Source: Burkholderiales bacterium Ga0077543 (lineage in GTDB: Bacteria; Pseudomonadota; Gammaproteobacteria; Burkholderiales; Burkholderiaceae_C). Taken from it: a stretch of DNA of 64,000 bases. The stretch lies in NCBI GenBank assembly GCA_001464055.1, contig LNET01000079.1:1-64000 (forward strand), read 5' to 3'. A model generated the notes under the pieces. It had not been told where the DNA came from, made no database searches, and saw nothing but the letters and a program-made list of their open reading frames with translations. A program made the translations under genes and the position numbers. Positions 8,689 to 17,894 of the stretch are shown here, one piece after another (the stretch's first letter is position 1; each line of letters begins with the position of its first letter).

Positions 8689-9225
8689 CTATTCGACGCG
8701 GCGCACCCGCGGCGAGCGATTGTCGCCGTCGAAGTCGAGGTAGAACGCGCCCAGCGCGCCCTGCCGCACCACCACGCGCAGGCTCTTCAGCTCGACGAAG
8801 GCGCTGCTGTCGTCGGCAATGCGCCAGACCTGGCCGTTGGCCAGGCGGATGCGCTGGCCGGCGCGCCAGCCGCCAAAGCCTTCCGGCAGGGTCGACGCGA
8901 TGCGGGTGGGTTCGGCTTCACCGGGTTTTGCAGGCAGGCCGAATCGTTCTTCGGGAGCCTGCGGCGACACCGGCACGGCAGCAGCCGGCGCGGACTGCGG
9001 CCGGGCGGTCGCGGGGGCAGCAGTGAGGCCGGGCGCAGGCAGGGTCGAAGCGAGCCGCGGCACTTCGCGGTCGTAACAAGCCAGGCGCGCTGGCGCGTCG
9101 GTCAGTTTCTGGCAGGCCAGCAGCCCTTCGTAGCTGCCAGCCTGGGCCAAAACCGCCGGAGCGGCTGCCAGCAGTGCAGCGGCCGCCAGGCCATGGGCAA
9201 GGGTGTGATTGATCTGTCGGTTCAT
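8689..9225 (-). CDS. Secreted protein with a Cys-pair RLACYD motif
   Basis: A 178-residue exported protein. Residues 1-28 form a signal peptide (cut near VLAQA). The mature N-terminus has two cysteines in the pattern ACQKLTDAPARLACYD. This pattern resembles the short domain seen at the start of VasI/TagO-like periplasmic proteins and several other secreted proteobacterial proteins. A Pro/Ala-rich linker follows, then a small beta-rich C-terminal domain (GWRAGQRIRLANGQVWRI). No type VI secretion genes are nearby, so a type VI role is not implied. The gene is convergent with upp, and a single-gene transcript is likely. Function unknown. Confidence 0.8.
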   Translation of the reverse strand: MNRQINHTLAHGLAAAALLAAAPAVLAQAGSYEGLLACQKLTDAPARLACYDREVPRLASTLPAPGLTAAPATARPQSAPAAAVPVSPQAPEERFGLPAKPGEAEPTRIASTLPEGFGGWRAGQRIRLANGQVWRIADDSSAFVELKSLRVVVRQGALGAFYLDFDGDNRSPRVRRVE

Positions 9226-9285
9226 GGAACTTGACGCCTCGCAGCCTGCCAGGCTATCACCCGTCGCTCGCAGCGTCGAAGCCAG

Positions 9286-9795
9286 TCAGTACACGCCCAT
9301 GTAGTCACGTTTGCCGATGGCTATACCGTTGTGGCGCAGGATGGCATAGGCGGTGGTGACATGGAAGAAGAACTGAGGCAGACCGTAGTTGGCCAGATAG
9401 GTTTGACCGATCAGCCTCTTCTCCTTCGGTGTACCGGGACGCAGGATGATCTCTCGGCTTTCGCTGCCTTCGAACTGCGACGCGCTCAGGCCGTCCAGAA
9501 AGCTCACCGTCTGGGCCAACAGGACGTCGAGATCGGCAAAGCTCTTCTCTTGCCCCTCCTGGGTGGGGGCCTCGACACCCGCCAGGCGTGCCGACACGCC
9601 ACGCGCAAAGTCGGCTGCTATCTGCACCTGCTTGGTCAATGCAAACATGTCCGGGTAAAGGCGCGCCTGCAACAAGGCGTCGGGCTCGATCGAACGGGCC
9701 GTGGCGTGCGCACTCGCATGCGCCAGTTCGGCCTTGAGCGCCATCAGCATCTGCTTGAAGACAGGAACGGCGAAGGTATACATTGGACTGGTCAT
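9286..9795 (-). CDS. DUF1993 family protein
   Basis: The 169-residue protein reads as a full-length member of the DUF1993 family, which belongs to the DinB-like four-helix superfamily. Typical features are the early YTFAVPVFKQMLMAL helix, LYPDMFALTKQVQIAADFA, and the C-terminal HVTTAYAILRHNGIAIGKRDYMG. Family members have no established reaction; a metal-dependent thiol or detoxification role has been suggested for DinB-like proteins generally. The ATG at 9795 is the only sensible start. It is divergent from the AraC-type regulator at 10046, separated by 250 bases, which makes that regulator a candidate controller. Confidence 0.9.
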   Translation of the reverse strand: MTSPMYTFAVPVFKQMLMALKAELAHASAHATARSIEPDALLQARLYPDMFALTKQVQIAADFARGVSARLAGVEAPTQEGQEKSFADLDVLLAQTVSFLDGLSASQFEGSESREIILRPGTPKEKRLIGQTYLANYGLPQFFFHVTTAYAILRHNGIAIGKRDYMGVY

Positions 9796-10045
9796 GGTCG
9801 TTCCTTGGCAGGGGTGAAGCCAGACGGCGACAGCTTGCGAAGTGTGCTCCCGCCGGGTCGGAAGGCCAGACGCTGCGCCAATGGCCGGAAGATTCAGTGT
9901 AAGGGCGCGCCAAGGGTCTCGTCATGGTGAACAGGCGGTCGGCGGCTGTTGACCGGGCTCCGCTGCCGAGGTCGGAAGACGGACCTCTGGCAGTCCCTTG
10001 CGTCCAGCAGATGGAAGGCACGATACGCCGGCCCTGAGGAAGACC

Positions 10046-10831
10046 TTGAAGTCTGCTGCTTACTCTCCTGTCGTCGACGGTTTCTCCCAGCGCGGTGCTG
10101 CGGTGCGTTACGCCGAGCAGCGGCCGCCACACGACCTGGCCGACGTGGTGCACGTGTTCTGGCAGTTGCGCACGCTGGCCCCGCTGCCTGCCGACTTCCA
10201 CTACCACGCGGTGCCTGACGCCTGCGTGAACCTGCTGTTCAACCAGATCGATACCGATGTGGCCGGAATCACGGCCTTGCACACCGAGGCCACCACGCTC
10301 AAGCTGGGAACCGTCTTTCATTACGTGGGGGTGCAGTTCTTTCCCGGAGCCTGGCAAGGTGACCGCGCCGAGATCCAGGACCGCTACGTGGGCACCGCCT
10401 ACCAAGGCGGGCTGCCGCTCGTGCACTTCAACCGGCAACTGGCAGGGCTGGATTTCGTCGCCATGGGTCCGGTGCTGGCGGAACTCGTGCGCTGGTGCAT
10501 GGCCCAGGGGCAGGTGCGGGGCCATCCGCTGACGGCCGCCATCCTGTCGCGGCTGGACGCGATCCGCACGGTGTCGGACATGGCGGCGCTGGCCGGCGTG
10601 TCGACACGGCAACTGCAGCGCACGCTGAAGCAGGTCACCGGGTTCGCACCGCACGATCTGCTGAAAGTGCTGCGGCTGCAGCAGTCCTTTCGCCGCCATC
10701 ATCTCGACCTGTACGCCGATCAGTCGCACTTCACCCACGCCTTCCGACAGGCCATCGGCTACACGCCGGGCCAGTACCGCAAGGCCTTCGGTGTCCGATT
10801 TCCACAAGACGGCGACGAGGGTGATGACTAG
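10046..10831 (+). CDS. AraC-family transcriptional regulator
   Basis: The 261-residue protein has an N-terminal DUF6597-like sensing region (residues about 10-150, with HDLADVVHVFWQL). The C-terminus is an AraC-type double helix-turn-helix (VSDMAALAGVSTRQLQRTLKQVTG, then QSHFTHAFRQAIGYTPGQYRK). No ATG exists in the right place. The TTG at 10046 is preceded by GAGGA at 10036-10040 with 5-base spacing, so I choose it over a TTG at 9998 that lacks a ribosome binding site. The next gene (VOC protein) starts 33 bases downstream and is probably co-transcribed. The effector is unknown. Confidence 0.88.
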   Translation: MKSAAYSPVVDGFSQRGAAVRYAEQRPPHDLADVVHVFWQLRTLAPLPADFHYHAVPDACVNLLFNQIDTDVAGITALHTEATTLKLGTVFHYVGVQFFPGAWQGDRAEIQDRYVGTAYQGGLPLVHFNRQLAGLDFVAMGPVLAELVRWCMAQGQVRGHPLTAAILSRLDAIRTVSDMAALAGVSTRQLQRTLKQVTGFAPHDLLKVLRLQQSFRRHHLDLYADQSHFTHAFRQAIGYTPGQYRKAFGVRFPQDGDEGDD

Positions 10832-10864
10832 TCTCGCGGCTCCCTTGTCATTCAGGAGCATGCG

Positions 10865-11245
10865 ATGCAAAAGCCCAACGCGATTGGCTGGTTCGACCTT
10901 TACGTCGACGACATGGGTCGAGCCACCACCTTCTACGAGACCGTCTTGCAGCGCCGGCTGGTGCCCATCGGCGACCCGACAGGCGAAACCGTGATGCACG
11001 GCTTTCCAGCCGACATGGGCGCCTACGGCGCTGGCGGCGCTCTGGTGCGCTCGCCGCATGGCCGCCCGGGCCCGGGCGGCACCATGATCTACTTCAGCGT
11101 GGATGATTGTGCGCTGGAGGCTGGCCGCGTGGCGGCGGCCGGCGGGCAGTTGTTGCGCCCGAAGTTCTCCATCGGCGAATTCGGCTGGGTGGCCCTGTGC
11201 GCCGACACCGAGGGCAACCTGTTCGGGCTGAGCTCGATGCGCTGA
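10865..11245 (+). CDS. VOC (glyoxalase/bleomycin-resistance fold) protein
   Basis: A 126-residue single-domain vicinal-oxygen-chelate protein. It starts with the typical IGWFDLYVDDMGRATTFYE segment and ends with the ADTEGNLFGLSS strand that often carries a metal-ligand Glu. GGAG lies upstream of the ATG. Family members include lactoylglutathione lyases, dioxygenases and resistance proteins; the sequence does not discriminate. It sits directly behind the AraC-type regulator, so it may be part of the same regulated unit. Confidence 0.85.
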   Translation: MQKPNAIGWFDLYVDDMGRATTFYETVLQRRLVPIGDPTGETVMHGFPADMGAYGAGGALVRSPHGRPGPGGTMIYFSVDDCALEAGRVAAAGGQLLRPKFSIGEFGWVALCADTEGNLFGLSSMR

Positions 11246-11373
11246 AACCCGGCGGCGGGCTGCGCCACCGCCGCGACTGCCGGGCGCGTCCACACGGACC
11301 GTCCTGCGGCAGGCTCATCCGAACCCGGCAAACTCACGTACAACCCCATTTCATTCTTTCGAGCTCCGCGTTC

Positions 11374-13437
11374 ATGCGCCTGCACCCCCTTGCCCTGGCC
11401 ACCCTGGCCGCCTGCACCTGCCCAGCTGCATTCGCCAACCACGGCGGCCCGGTCACTGGCGCGCCGCAGACCGTCATGGTTCAGGGCCACTACGACAACG
11501 CCGTGGGCACGCAAGACGCCGCCTCGGCCGGCACCATCCGCCGTGAACTGCTGCAAAGTCGCCCGGCGCAGCGCCCGGGCGAGGTGCTGGAATTCGTGCC
11601 CGGGGTCATCGTCACCCAGCACAGTGGCGACGGCAAGGCCAACCAGTACTTCCTGCGCGGCTTCAACCTCGACCACGGCACCGACTTCGCCACCCGCATC
11701 AATGGCATGCCGGTGAACATGCCCACCCACGGCCACGGCCAGGGCTACAGCGACCTGAACTGGCTGCTGCCGGAACTGGTGGAGCGAGTGGAATACCGCA
11801 AGGGTCCGTACTTCGCCGCCGTGGGCGACTTCGCCGCCGCCGGTTCGGCCGACATCCAGTACCTGGCCACGCTGGCCCGGCCCTTCGCGCAACTGACGCT
11901 GGGCGAAAACGCCTACCGCCGCGGCGTGGCCGGCGGCAGCATGGCGCTGGCCGAGGGCATCACCCTGCTGGGTGCCGTGGAAGCCGCCAGCGCCGACGGG
12001 CCGTGGACCGTGCCCCAGAACCTGCGCAAGCTCAACGGCGTGTTCACGCTCAGCGGTGGCACGCGGGCACAGGGCTGGCATCTCACGGCGATGGGCTACA
12101 GCGCACGCTGGACGGCCACCGACCAGGTGCCGCAGCGCCTGATCGACGCTGGCCGCTTCAACGGCCGCCCGTTCGGCCGCTTCGATTCGCTCGACCCGAC
12201 GACCGGCGGCGATAGCCACCGCAGCAGCCTGTCGGGCGAATGGCACAAGGACGGCCCGGCCGGGCGCACGAACCTGTCGGCCTACGCCATCCGCTACGAC
12301 CTGGACTTGAACTCGAACTTCAGCTACGCCCTGGAACGCCCCGATGACGGCGACCAGTTCAAGCAGACCGACCAGCGCACGGTGCTCGGCTTCGACGCCG
12401 AGCACATCGTCAACCACGACCTGGGCGCCTTCCCGGCACGCACCCTGGCCGGCATGCAGCTGCGCCACGACCGCATCCGCGTGGGCCTGTACGACAGCGC
12501 GGCCAGGCGCATCACGGCCACCGTGCGCGAAGACCGCGTGCGCCAGACCCAGCTGGGCCTGTTCGCGCAGACCTCGGTGGAATTCACGCCCGAGTTCCGC
12601 GCCGTCTTCGGCCTGCGGGCCGACCGGCTGCAGGCCGATGTCGACGCGCTCACGCTCCCGGCCAACGGCGGCCGCGGCAGCGACAGCCTGGTCTCGCCCA
12701 AGCTCACCCTGGTGTATGCGCTGACGCCCAAGACCGAGGTCTTCCTGAACACCGGCCGCGGCTTCCACAGCAACGACGCGCGCGGCTTCACCGCCCGCAT
12801 CGACCCGAAAACGGGCGACGCCGTCGACCCGGTGCCGCCCCTGGTGGCACTGAGCGGCGCCGAGGTCGGCCTGCGCACCGAAGCCATCCCCAGGCTGCAA
12901 AGCTCCATCTCCGTCTGGGGCCTGCGCTCGGCCTCCGAGCTGGTCTACATCGGCGACGCCGGTGCCACCGAGGCCAGCCTGGGCAGCCGCCGCCGCGGCG
13001 TGGAGTTCAGCAACCGCTGGCAGCCCTTGCCCTGGTTCCTGTTCGACGCCGACATTGCCTTCAGCCACGCCCGGCTGAAGGACGGCAGCCGCATCCCCAA
13101 CAGCGTCGACCGCGTGGCCAGCCTGGCCGGCACGGTGAAAGACCTGGCCGGCTGGACCGGCAGCCTGCAGTGGCGATACCTGGGCAGCGGCGCACTCACT
13201 GAAGACAACAGCGTGCGTTCCTTGCCTTCGTCCACCTTCAACCTGCGCGTGACCCGTCACTTGGGCAAGCAGGCGGCGCTGACGCTGGATGTCTTCAATC
13301 TGTTCGACCGCGAGGTCAACGACATCCAGTACTTCTATGAGTCGCAGCTGCCTGGCGAAAGCCAGGCCGTGGCCGACCGCCACGTGCACCCGGCCGAACC
13401 GCGCAACCTGCGCCTGACCCTGCAGATGAGCTTCTGA
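11374..13437 (+). CDS. TonB-dependent outer-membrane receptor
   Basis: A 687-residue outer-membrane receptor. It has a signal peptide (residues 1-21), a TonB-box-like TVMVQG at 33-38, and a plug domain (about 50-160) with RPGEVLEFVPGVIV and FLRGFNLDHGTDFATRINGMPVN. A 22-strand-type barrel follows and ends in the outer-membrane signature LRLTLQMSF with terminal Phe. It imports a ligand across the outer membrane using TonB/ExbB/ExbD, which are not in the window. The His-rich stretch PTHGHGQGYSDLNWL in the plug recurs in this receptor subfamily. The DUF4198 gene follows after 2 bases, so the two form an operon; this pairing suggests a metal or metallophore ligand, but that is inference. Confidence 0.93.
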   Translation: MRLHPLALATLAACTCPAAFANHGGPVTGAPQTVMVQGHYDNAVGTQDAASAGTIRRELLQSRPAQRPGEVLEFVPGVIVTQHSGDGKANQYFLRGFNLDHGTDFATRINGMPVNMPTHGHGQGYSDLNWLLPELVERVEYRKGPYFAAVGDFAAAGSADIQYLATLARPFAQLTLGENAYRRGVAGGSMALAEGITLLGAVEAASADGPWTVPQNLRKLNGVFTLSGGTRAQGWHLTAMGYSARWTATDQVPQRLIDAGRFNGRPFGRFDSLDPTTGGDSHRSSLSGEWHKDGPAGRTNLSAYAIRYDLDLNSNFSYALERPDDGDQFKQTDQRTVLGFDAEHIVNHDLGAFPARTLAGMQLRHDRIRVGLYDSAARRITATVREDRVRQTQLGLFAQTSVEFTPEFRAVFGLRADRLQADVDALTLPANGGRGSDSLVSPKLTLVYALTPKTEVFLNTGRGFHSNDARGFTARIDPKTGDAVDPVPPLVALSGAEVGLRTEAIPRLQSSISVWGLRSASELVYIGDAGATEASLGSRRRGVEFSNRWQPLPWFLFDADIAFSHARLKDGSRIPNSVDRVASLAGTVKDLAGWTGSLQWRYLGSGALTEDNSVRSLPSSTFNLRVTRHLGKQAALTLDVFNLFDREVNDIQYFYESQLPGESQAVADRHVHPAEPRNLRLTLQMSF

Positions 13438-13439
13438 GC

Positions 13440-14270
13440 ATGGCCCACCCGAACGCCATGCCCAGCCTGCTGGCGGCCGCCTTGCTGGCGCTGGCCGGCA
13501 CGGCCCATGCCCACGACAGCTGGCTCGCACCGCTGCCCCCCACCGACCGCGGCGAAGCCGTGTTTGCCTTCGGCACGGGCAACCAGTTTCCGGTGCAGGA
13601 GATCACGATCCCGCTGCAGCAGCTGCGCAGCACCGGCTGCCGCAGCGAAGGCCTGCGGCCCACCGCCATGCGCTGGGTCGCCGACCGGCCCACGGCCGTG
13701 GTGCTGCGTTCGGCGCGGCCGGTGCCCGTGACGGCCGCGCTGACCTGCTGGGCGCAGCTCAAGCCCATCGACATCGAGATCGACGACGCCACGGTCGAGA
13801 TCTACCTGAAGGAAGTGAACGCGCTGCCCGCGGTGCGCGAACGCTGGGCAGCGATACAGGCCCGCGGCCTGCGCTGGCAGGAAACCTACACCAAGCACGC
13901 CCGCATCGAGATGAATGCGGCTGAAGGCACGGTCCCGGCCAACGGCGGGGCCGACAGCGCGCCCATCGAAGGCCTGGGCATGGACATCCGCATCGAAAGC
14001 CCGCAGCCGCTGCGCGCAGGCGACATGCTGCGCGCGCAGCTGCTGCGTGACGGCCAGCCCCTGGCCGGCCTGCCGGTGGAACTGCGCAGCGACTTGAGCC
14101 CCATCGGTTTCTGGCGCACCACCGACGCCGAAGGCCGGCTGCAACTGCCCGTGCCCCTGGCCGCGCGCTGGCTGCTGCGTGCCACCGACCTGCGTCCCGC
14201 CGCGGGCCATGCCGACCAGTGGGACAGCCGTTTCGTGACGCTGGCATTCGAGGTTCTGTCCAGGCGCTGA
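13440..14270 (+). CDS. Secreted DUF4198-like protein
   Basis: A 276-residue exported protein. The signal peptide ends at residue 24, so the mature protein begins HDSWL. This His-Asp-x-Trp start is typical of the DUF4198 family, whose members are often encoded beside nickel/cobalt uptake genes or TonB receptors. The C-terminal half has an Ig-like beta domain (about residues 170-270). It starts 2 bases after the TonB receptor stop and is surely co-transcribed with it. A periplasmic metal- or ligand-binding role serving that receptor is plausible but unproven. Confidence 0.82.
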   Translation: MAHPNAMPSLLAAALLALAGTAHAHDSWLAPLPPTDRGEAVFAFGTGNQFPVQEITIPLQQLRSTGCRSEGLRPTAMRWVADRPTAVVLRSARPVPVTAALTCWAQLKPIDIEIDDATVEIYLKEVNALPAVRERWAAIQARGLRWQETYTKHARIEMNAAEGTVPANGGADSAPIEGLGMDIRIESPQPLRAGDMLRAQLLRDGQPLAGLPVELRSDLSPIGFWRTTDAEGRLQLPVPLAARWLLRATDLRPAAGHADQWDSRFVTLAFEVLSRR

Positions 14271-14359
14271 AACAAGGCCGCAGGCTGGCAGCCGAATGCG
14301 TGCCGGTCGGCCCCCGAAACGGGGCTGGCCTGCACGCTGGAGGCGCCTGAACGCCCTCG

Positions 14360-14623
14360 TCAGTTCACCGGCAGCGGCGCCGCGGTCTCGCTGGTCGGCG
14401 GTACCGCGGCGTCGATGTTCAGCGGCGCGTCGCGTTCAGACGGCGCCAGGCCGCCGATGAAGGCCACGAAAGCCTGGATCGACGCCGTGGCGCCGGGCGG
14501 CACCACGCCGCTGGGGGCCGCCGGTGCAGCAGGTGCCTCGGCATCGTCGTAGGACGACGAGCCACCGCAGGCCGCCAGCAGCGTGGCGGCCCCGATCAGC
14601 AAGGCGGGAAGGGTCTTGCGCAT
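14360..14623 (-). CDS. Small lipoprotein downstream of DUF4331 gene
   Basis: An 87-residue protein with a signal peptide ending in the lipobox LLAAC (Cys21), so the mature product should be a lipoprotein. The rest is Ala/Pro-rich and short, with no recognised fold. Two ATGs compete. The one at 14623 has AAGGA at 7-base spacing, whereas the one at 14629 has it only 2 bases away, so I choose 14623. It begins 20 bases after the DUF4331 gene and is probably co-expressed. Confidence 0.75.
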   Translation of the reverse strand: MRKTLPALLIGAATLLAACGGSSSYDDAEAPAAPAAPSGVVPPGATASIQAFVAFIGGLAPSERDAPLNIDAAVPPTSETAAPLPVN

Positions 14624-14643
14624 GCTCATTTCCTTCTTCGGCT

Positions 14644-16182
14644 TCAACGGCTGCCCGGCAGCGGCGTGTTCAGGTAGGGGAAGCCCGGCAGCAGCGGCAC
14701 CGCGGCCTGGTCGACGGCGTCGTGCAGCGCGAAGGCGGTGTTGCCCAAGGGCACCTGCGAAGGGTTGCAGGCCGCACCAAAACCCAAGGCGTTGGTGTTG
14801 CCATTGGCCATGCACAGGCCGCCCATCACCGCCACCAGCGAGATGTCGACGACGTCGTCCTTCGGCCGGCGGCCGTTCGGGTAGCCGGCGTTGTCGCTGC
14901 CGCCGGCCAGGATGTTGCCGACGACGCCCAGCCGGTTCTGCTGCGCGAAGGGCACGGGTGCGATCGAGGTGTTCAGGCGCAGCATCTCCGAGGCCACCCC
15001 ATTGGCTGGCCGGTTCACGCCCGTGATGCCGGTGAGGAAGGTGGTGACGAGGTCGTTGCGCGGAAAGTTGCGCGGTGCGGTGTTCGGCAGGGCCAGAGCA
15101 ATCTCCAGCAGGGCCGGCAGGCTGGGGTGGGTCACGTACTCGGCAAACTGGCCGTCGCCGCTGGGCACCGAGGCATTGAACTTGTCCTTGTCCTTCAGGC
15201 CGATGACGACCTCGTTGACCAGGGGCATGCCCAGGCGCGAGACCTGCACCCAGGCGCCGCCGGGCTTCTCGCTGGCCTGGTGGCCAGCAGGCGGGCTGGG
15301 GTTCAGCAGGCGGGCCTGGCGCAGGCTGGCGCTGGTCCAGCCGCCGACGACGGGCTCGTTGCCGGCCACCAGGCAGCTGCGGTGCACCTCCACGGCCAGC
15401 GAAGTGACGTTCTTGTCGCCAATGGTGTTGGGCAATGCGCCGATGTTGGCCGGGTTGGTGATCACGGCCACGGGGGCGTTGACCAGGTCGAAGATGGTGC
15501 CTAGGTTGACGGCGAAGCTCTCCTGGCGCTGGCCCACGAAGACACGGGCCGGAATGCCGCAGCCAGGGATGTTGACGGTGTGGATGTGCCGCGCGGCATA
15601 GCCGGCGTAGTCGGGAATCGTCTTCACACCGATGTTGTCCACGGGCTTGTCGAACGCGGTCGCGCCGGTGGACGCATTCGTCACCGCGCTGGCGCTGCCG
15701 GTGCGGCGGTCGCCGCGCACCAGGGTCACGCTGAAGGTTTCGGCCAGATTCAGGCTGGCGTCGCGCACCTGGGTCACCGAACCCGCCTGGACCAGCGGAA
15801 TCGCGACGTTCCTGCCACCCACGGGCAGCGTGATGCCGGCACCGCCTGCGGCCAGGGTGTTGGTGAAGCGGAACTGGAAAGTCAGGTCTTCCTTCGCGTC
15901 GCCGTTGTTGTCGACGTGAATCTCGTACAGCGCGTTCGGGTCCAGGCTGAAGTAGTTCGGGCCGCCGTAGGCGTCCTGCAGCGGCTGGTAGTTGGCGATC
16001 AGCGTCACGAAGTCGCTGCGGCCGGTCTCGTAGCTGCGGAACATGTAGAAGTCGGTGCCGTCCACTTTCGGGCTGGTGGTGATGAACGGGGCTTCGCGGT
16101 GGCTGGAAGCGCCCGCGCTGGCGGCGCAGGCCAGCAGCACGGCGGCCAGCAGCGGGGTGGTGGCAAAGCGGGTCGAGGTCAT
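14644..16182 (-). CDS. DUF4331 family secreted protein
   Basis: A 512-residue exported protein with a signal peptide (residues 1-24, cut near GASSHREAP). The conserved family start SSHREAPFITTSPKVDGTDFYMFRSYE is recognisable, followed by several beta-rich blocks with Asp/Asn-rich loops and paired cysteines. DUF4331 proteins are exported, of unknown function, and often controlled by ECF sigma factors; no sigma factor is nearby. CAGGAA precedes the ATG at good spacing. It heads a two-gene unit with the small lipoprotein. The ybeY gene ends 103 bases upstream on the same strand, but those housekeeping genes are probably separate. Confidence 0.9.
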   Translation of the reverse strand: MTSTRFATTPLLAAVLLACAASAGASSHREAPFITTSPKVDGTDFYMFRSYETGRSDFVTLIANYQPLQDAYGGPNYFSLDPNALYEIHVDNNGDAKEDLTFQFRFTNTLAAGGAGITLPVGGRNVAIPLVQAGSVTQVRDASLNLAETFSVTLVRGDRRTGSASAVTNASTGATAFDKPVDNIGVKTIPDYAGYAARHIHTVNIPGCGIPARVFVGQRQESFAVNLGTIFDLVNAPVAVITNPANIGALPNTIGDKNVTSLAVEVHRSCLVAGNEPVVGGWTSASLRQARLLNPSPPAGHQASEKPGGAWVQVSRLGMPLVNEVVIGLKDKDKFNASVPSGDGQFAEYVTHPSLPALLEIALALPNTAPRNFPRNDLVTTFLTGITGVNRPANGVASEMLRLNTSIAPVPFAQQNRLGVVGNILAGGSDNAGYPNGRRPKDDVVDISLVAVMGGLCMANGNTNALGFGAACNPSQVPLGNTAFALHDAVDQAAVPLLPGFPYLNTPLPGSR

Positions 16183-16285
16183 GGCAGATTCCTGGGGCTG
16201 GGCGTTGGGCTGGAATGGAGTCACGCTGTGCGGTGACCTCAGCCCATACGCGGCCTTCGGAAGACTGGATGCAAGGCCGGCGGGT

Positions 16286-16795
16286 TCAGCCTGCTGCTGT
16301 TGCGGCGGCAGGCAAGCCGTAGGGGTCTTCGAAACCCAGCTTGAGCAGGATGCTGGTTTCCAGGCTCTCCATGGCCTGGGCGTCGGCTTCGCCGGTCTCG
16401 TGGTCCCAGCCCTGGGCGTGCAGCGTGCCGTGCACCAGCAGGTGGGCGTAGTGGGCCTGCAGCGACAGACCCAGGTCCTGCGCCTCGCGTTCCACCACGG
16501 GGGCACACAGCACCAGGTCAGCCTGCACCACGGGAGCCTGGGTGTAGTCGAAAGTCAGCACGTTGGTGGCGTAGTCGCGGCCGCGGTAGCTGCTGTTCAG
16601 CGCCTGGCCTTCTTCGGCACCGACGATGCGCACCGTGATCTCGCCCGGCGCCAGCAGCGCCGCGCGAACCCAGCGTGCCACGCGATGGCGCGGCAGCAGG
16701 GCGCGGTGGCGCGCGTCTGCGAACTGCAGCGAAAGCTGCAATGGCGGCTGCCTGGTGCGGGGCTCGGAGGGCCTTGCCGGGTGCGCCACCGTCAA
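16286..16795 (-). CDS. ybeY: Endoribonuclease YbeY
   Basis: The 169-residue protein carries the YbeY zinc motif: His122, His126 and His132 in [11 protein letters not shown]. It also has the upstream core [18 protein letters not shown]. YbeY is a single-strand-specific endoribonuclease needed for 16S rRNA 3'-end maturation and 70S quality control. The likely start is TTG at 16795 with GGAG 7 bases upstream; a GTG lies at 16789. It follows phoH by 21 bases, the usual pairing in proteobacteria. The CorC and Lnt genes that often follow are not present here. Confidence 0.95.
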   Translation of the reverse strand: MTVAHPARPSEPRTRQPPLQLSLQFADARHRALLPRHRVARWVRAALLAPGEITVRIVGAEEGQALNSSYRGRDYATNVLTFDYTQAPVVQADLVLCAPVVEREAQDLGLSLQAHYAHLLVHGTLHAQGWDHETGEADAQAMESLETSILLKLGFEDPYGLPAAATAAG

Positions 16796-16816
16796 CGCCC
16801 GGCTCCAACGCCCGGA

Positions 16817-17824
16817 TCAGCGCCCGGCATTCGGACCCGGGCGCACGCGGTCGTAGGCTTCGACGATGCGGGCCACCAACGGGTGCCGCACCACGTCCTG
16901 CGCACCGAAGTGGGTGAAGGCGATGCCGTCGACACGGCGCAGGATGTCCTGCGCGTCCACCAGCCCGCTGGGCTGGTCGGCAGGAAGGTCGACCTGGCTG
17001 GTGTCGCCGGTCACCACGCATTTGCTGCCGAAGCCGATGCGCGTGAGGAACATCTTCATCTGCTCGCGCGTGGTGTTCTGCGCTTCGTCGAGGATGACGA
17101 AGGCATGGTTCAGCGTGCGCCCGCGCATGAAGGCCAGCGGCGCGATCTCGATCAGCTGCTTTTCGAACGCCTTCGTCACGCGGTCGAAACCCATCAGGTC
17201 GTAGAGTGCGTCGTACAGCGGGCGCAGGTAGGGGTCGACCTTCTGCGCCAGGTCGCCCGGCAGGAAGCCCAGGCGTTCGCCGGCTTCCACCGCCGGGCGC
17301 GTGAGCACGATCCGCTGCACACCCTGGCGTTCCAGTGCGTCCACGGCGCAGGCCACGGCCAGGAAGGTCTTGCCGGTGCCGGCCGGGCCGATGCCGAAGG
17401 TGATGTCGTGGCGCAGGATCTGGCGCAGGTACTGCGACTGGTTGGCGGTGCGGCCGCTCAGGTCGGCGTGGCGGGTGTGCAGCACCACCGGCGCGTCATC
17501 GTCATGGGCGACGGAGCCGCGTTCGCCCACGGCCGCCAGCGTGGGGCCGGGCAGCGCCTGCTTCAGCGCCAGCTGCAGGCTGCGTTCGCCAATGGGCGCG
17601 CGCGCACGTTCGTACAGTTCGTCGAGCAATTGCGCCGTGCGCTCGACGGCGTCGCGTGCGCCTTCGATGCGGAAACTGGCGTCACGCCGGGCCAGCGTCA
17701 CCTGCAGTGCCGTTTCGATGCTTCGCAGGTGCGCATCAAGTGGCCCGCACAGATGGGCCAGGCGGCGGTTGTCGGCAGGTTCGAGTTCGTGGCGTCTGAT
17801 CACGGCGGGCTTGGGCATTTGCAC
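16817..17824 (-). CDS. phoH: PhoH-like ATPase (YbeZ type)
   Basis: A 335-residue PhoH-family protein. An N-terminal KH-like region (residues about 15-80) precedes a P-loop ATPase domain with Walker A GPAGTGKT at 146-153 and Walker B HAFVILDEAQN. This YbeZ-type protein acts with YbeY in ribosomal RNA processing. The likely start is GTG at 17824, which has AAGG about 6 bases upstream; an ATG two codons later is possible. It is divergent from the histidine kinase at 17895, with only 70 bases between them, so the promoters must be compact or overlapping. Confidence 0.95.
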   Translation of the reverse strand: MQMPKPAVIRRHELEPADNRRLAHLCGPLDAHLRSIETALQVTLARRDASFRIEGARDAVERTAQLLDELYERARAPIGERSLQLALKQALPGPTLAAVGERGSVAHDDDAPVVLHTRHADLSGRTANQSQYLRQILRHDITFGIGPAGTGKTFLAVACAVDALERQGVQRIVLTRPAVEAGERLGFLPGDLAQKVDPYLRPLYDALYDLMGFDRVTKAFEKQLIEIAPLAFMRGRTLNHAFVILDEAQNTTREQMKMFLTRIGFGSKCVVTGDTSQVDLPADQPSGLVDAQDILRRVDGIAFTHFGAQDVVRHPLVARIVEAYDRVRPGPNAGR

Positions 17825-17894
17825 ACGGGACCTTCATTCTGGCAGCAGGGGCCGCCGGCAGGGGGCCGGCCCGCCGGGCAGAATCAACGGCTGC

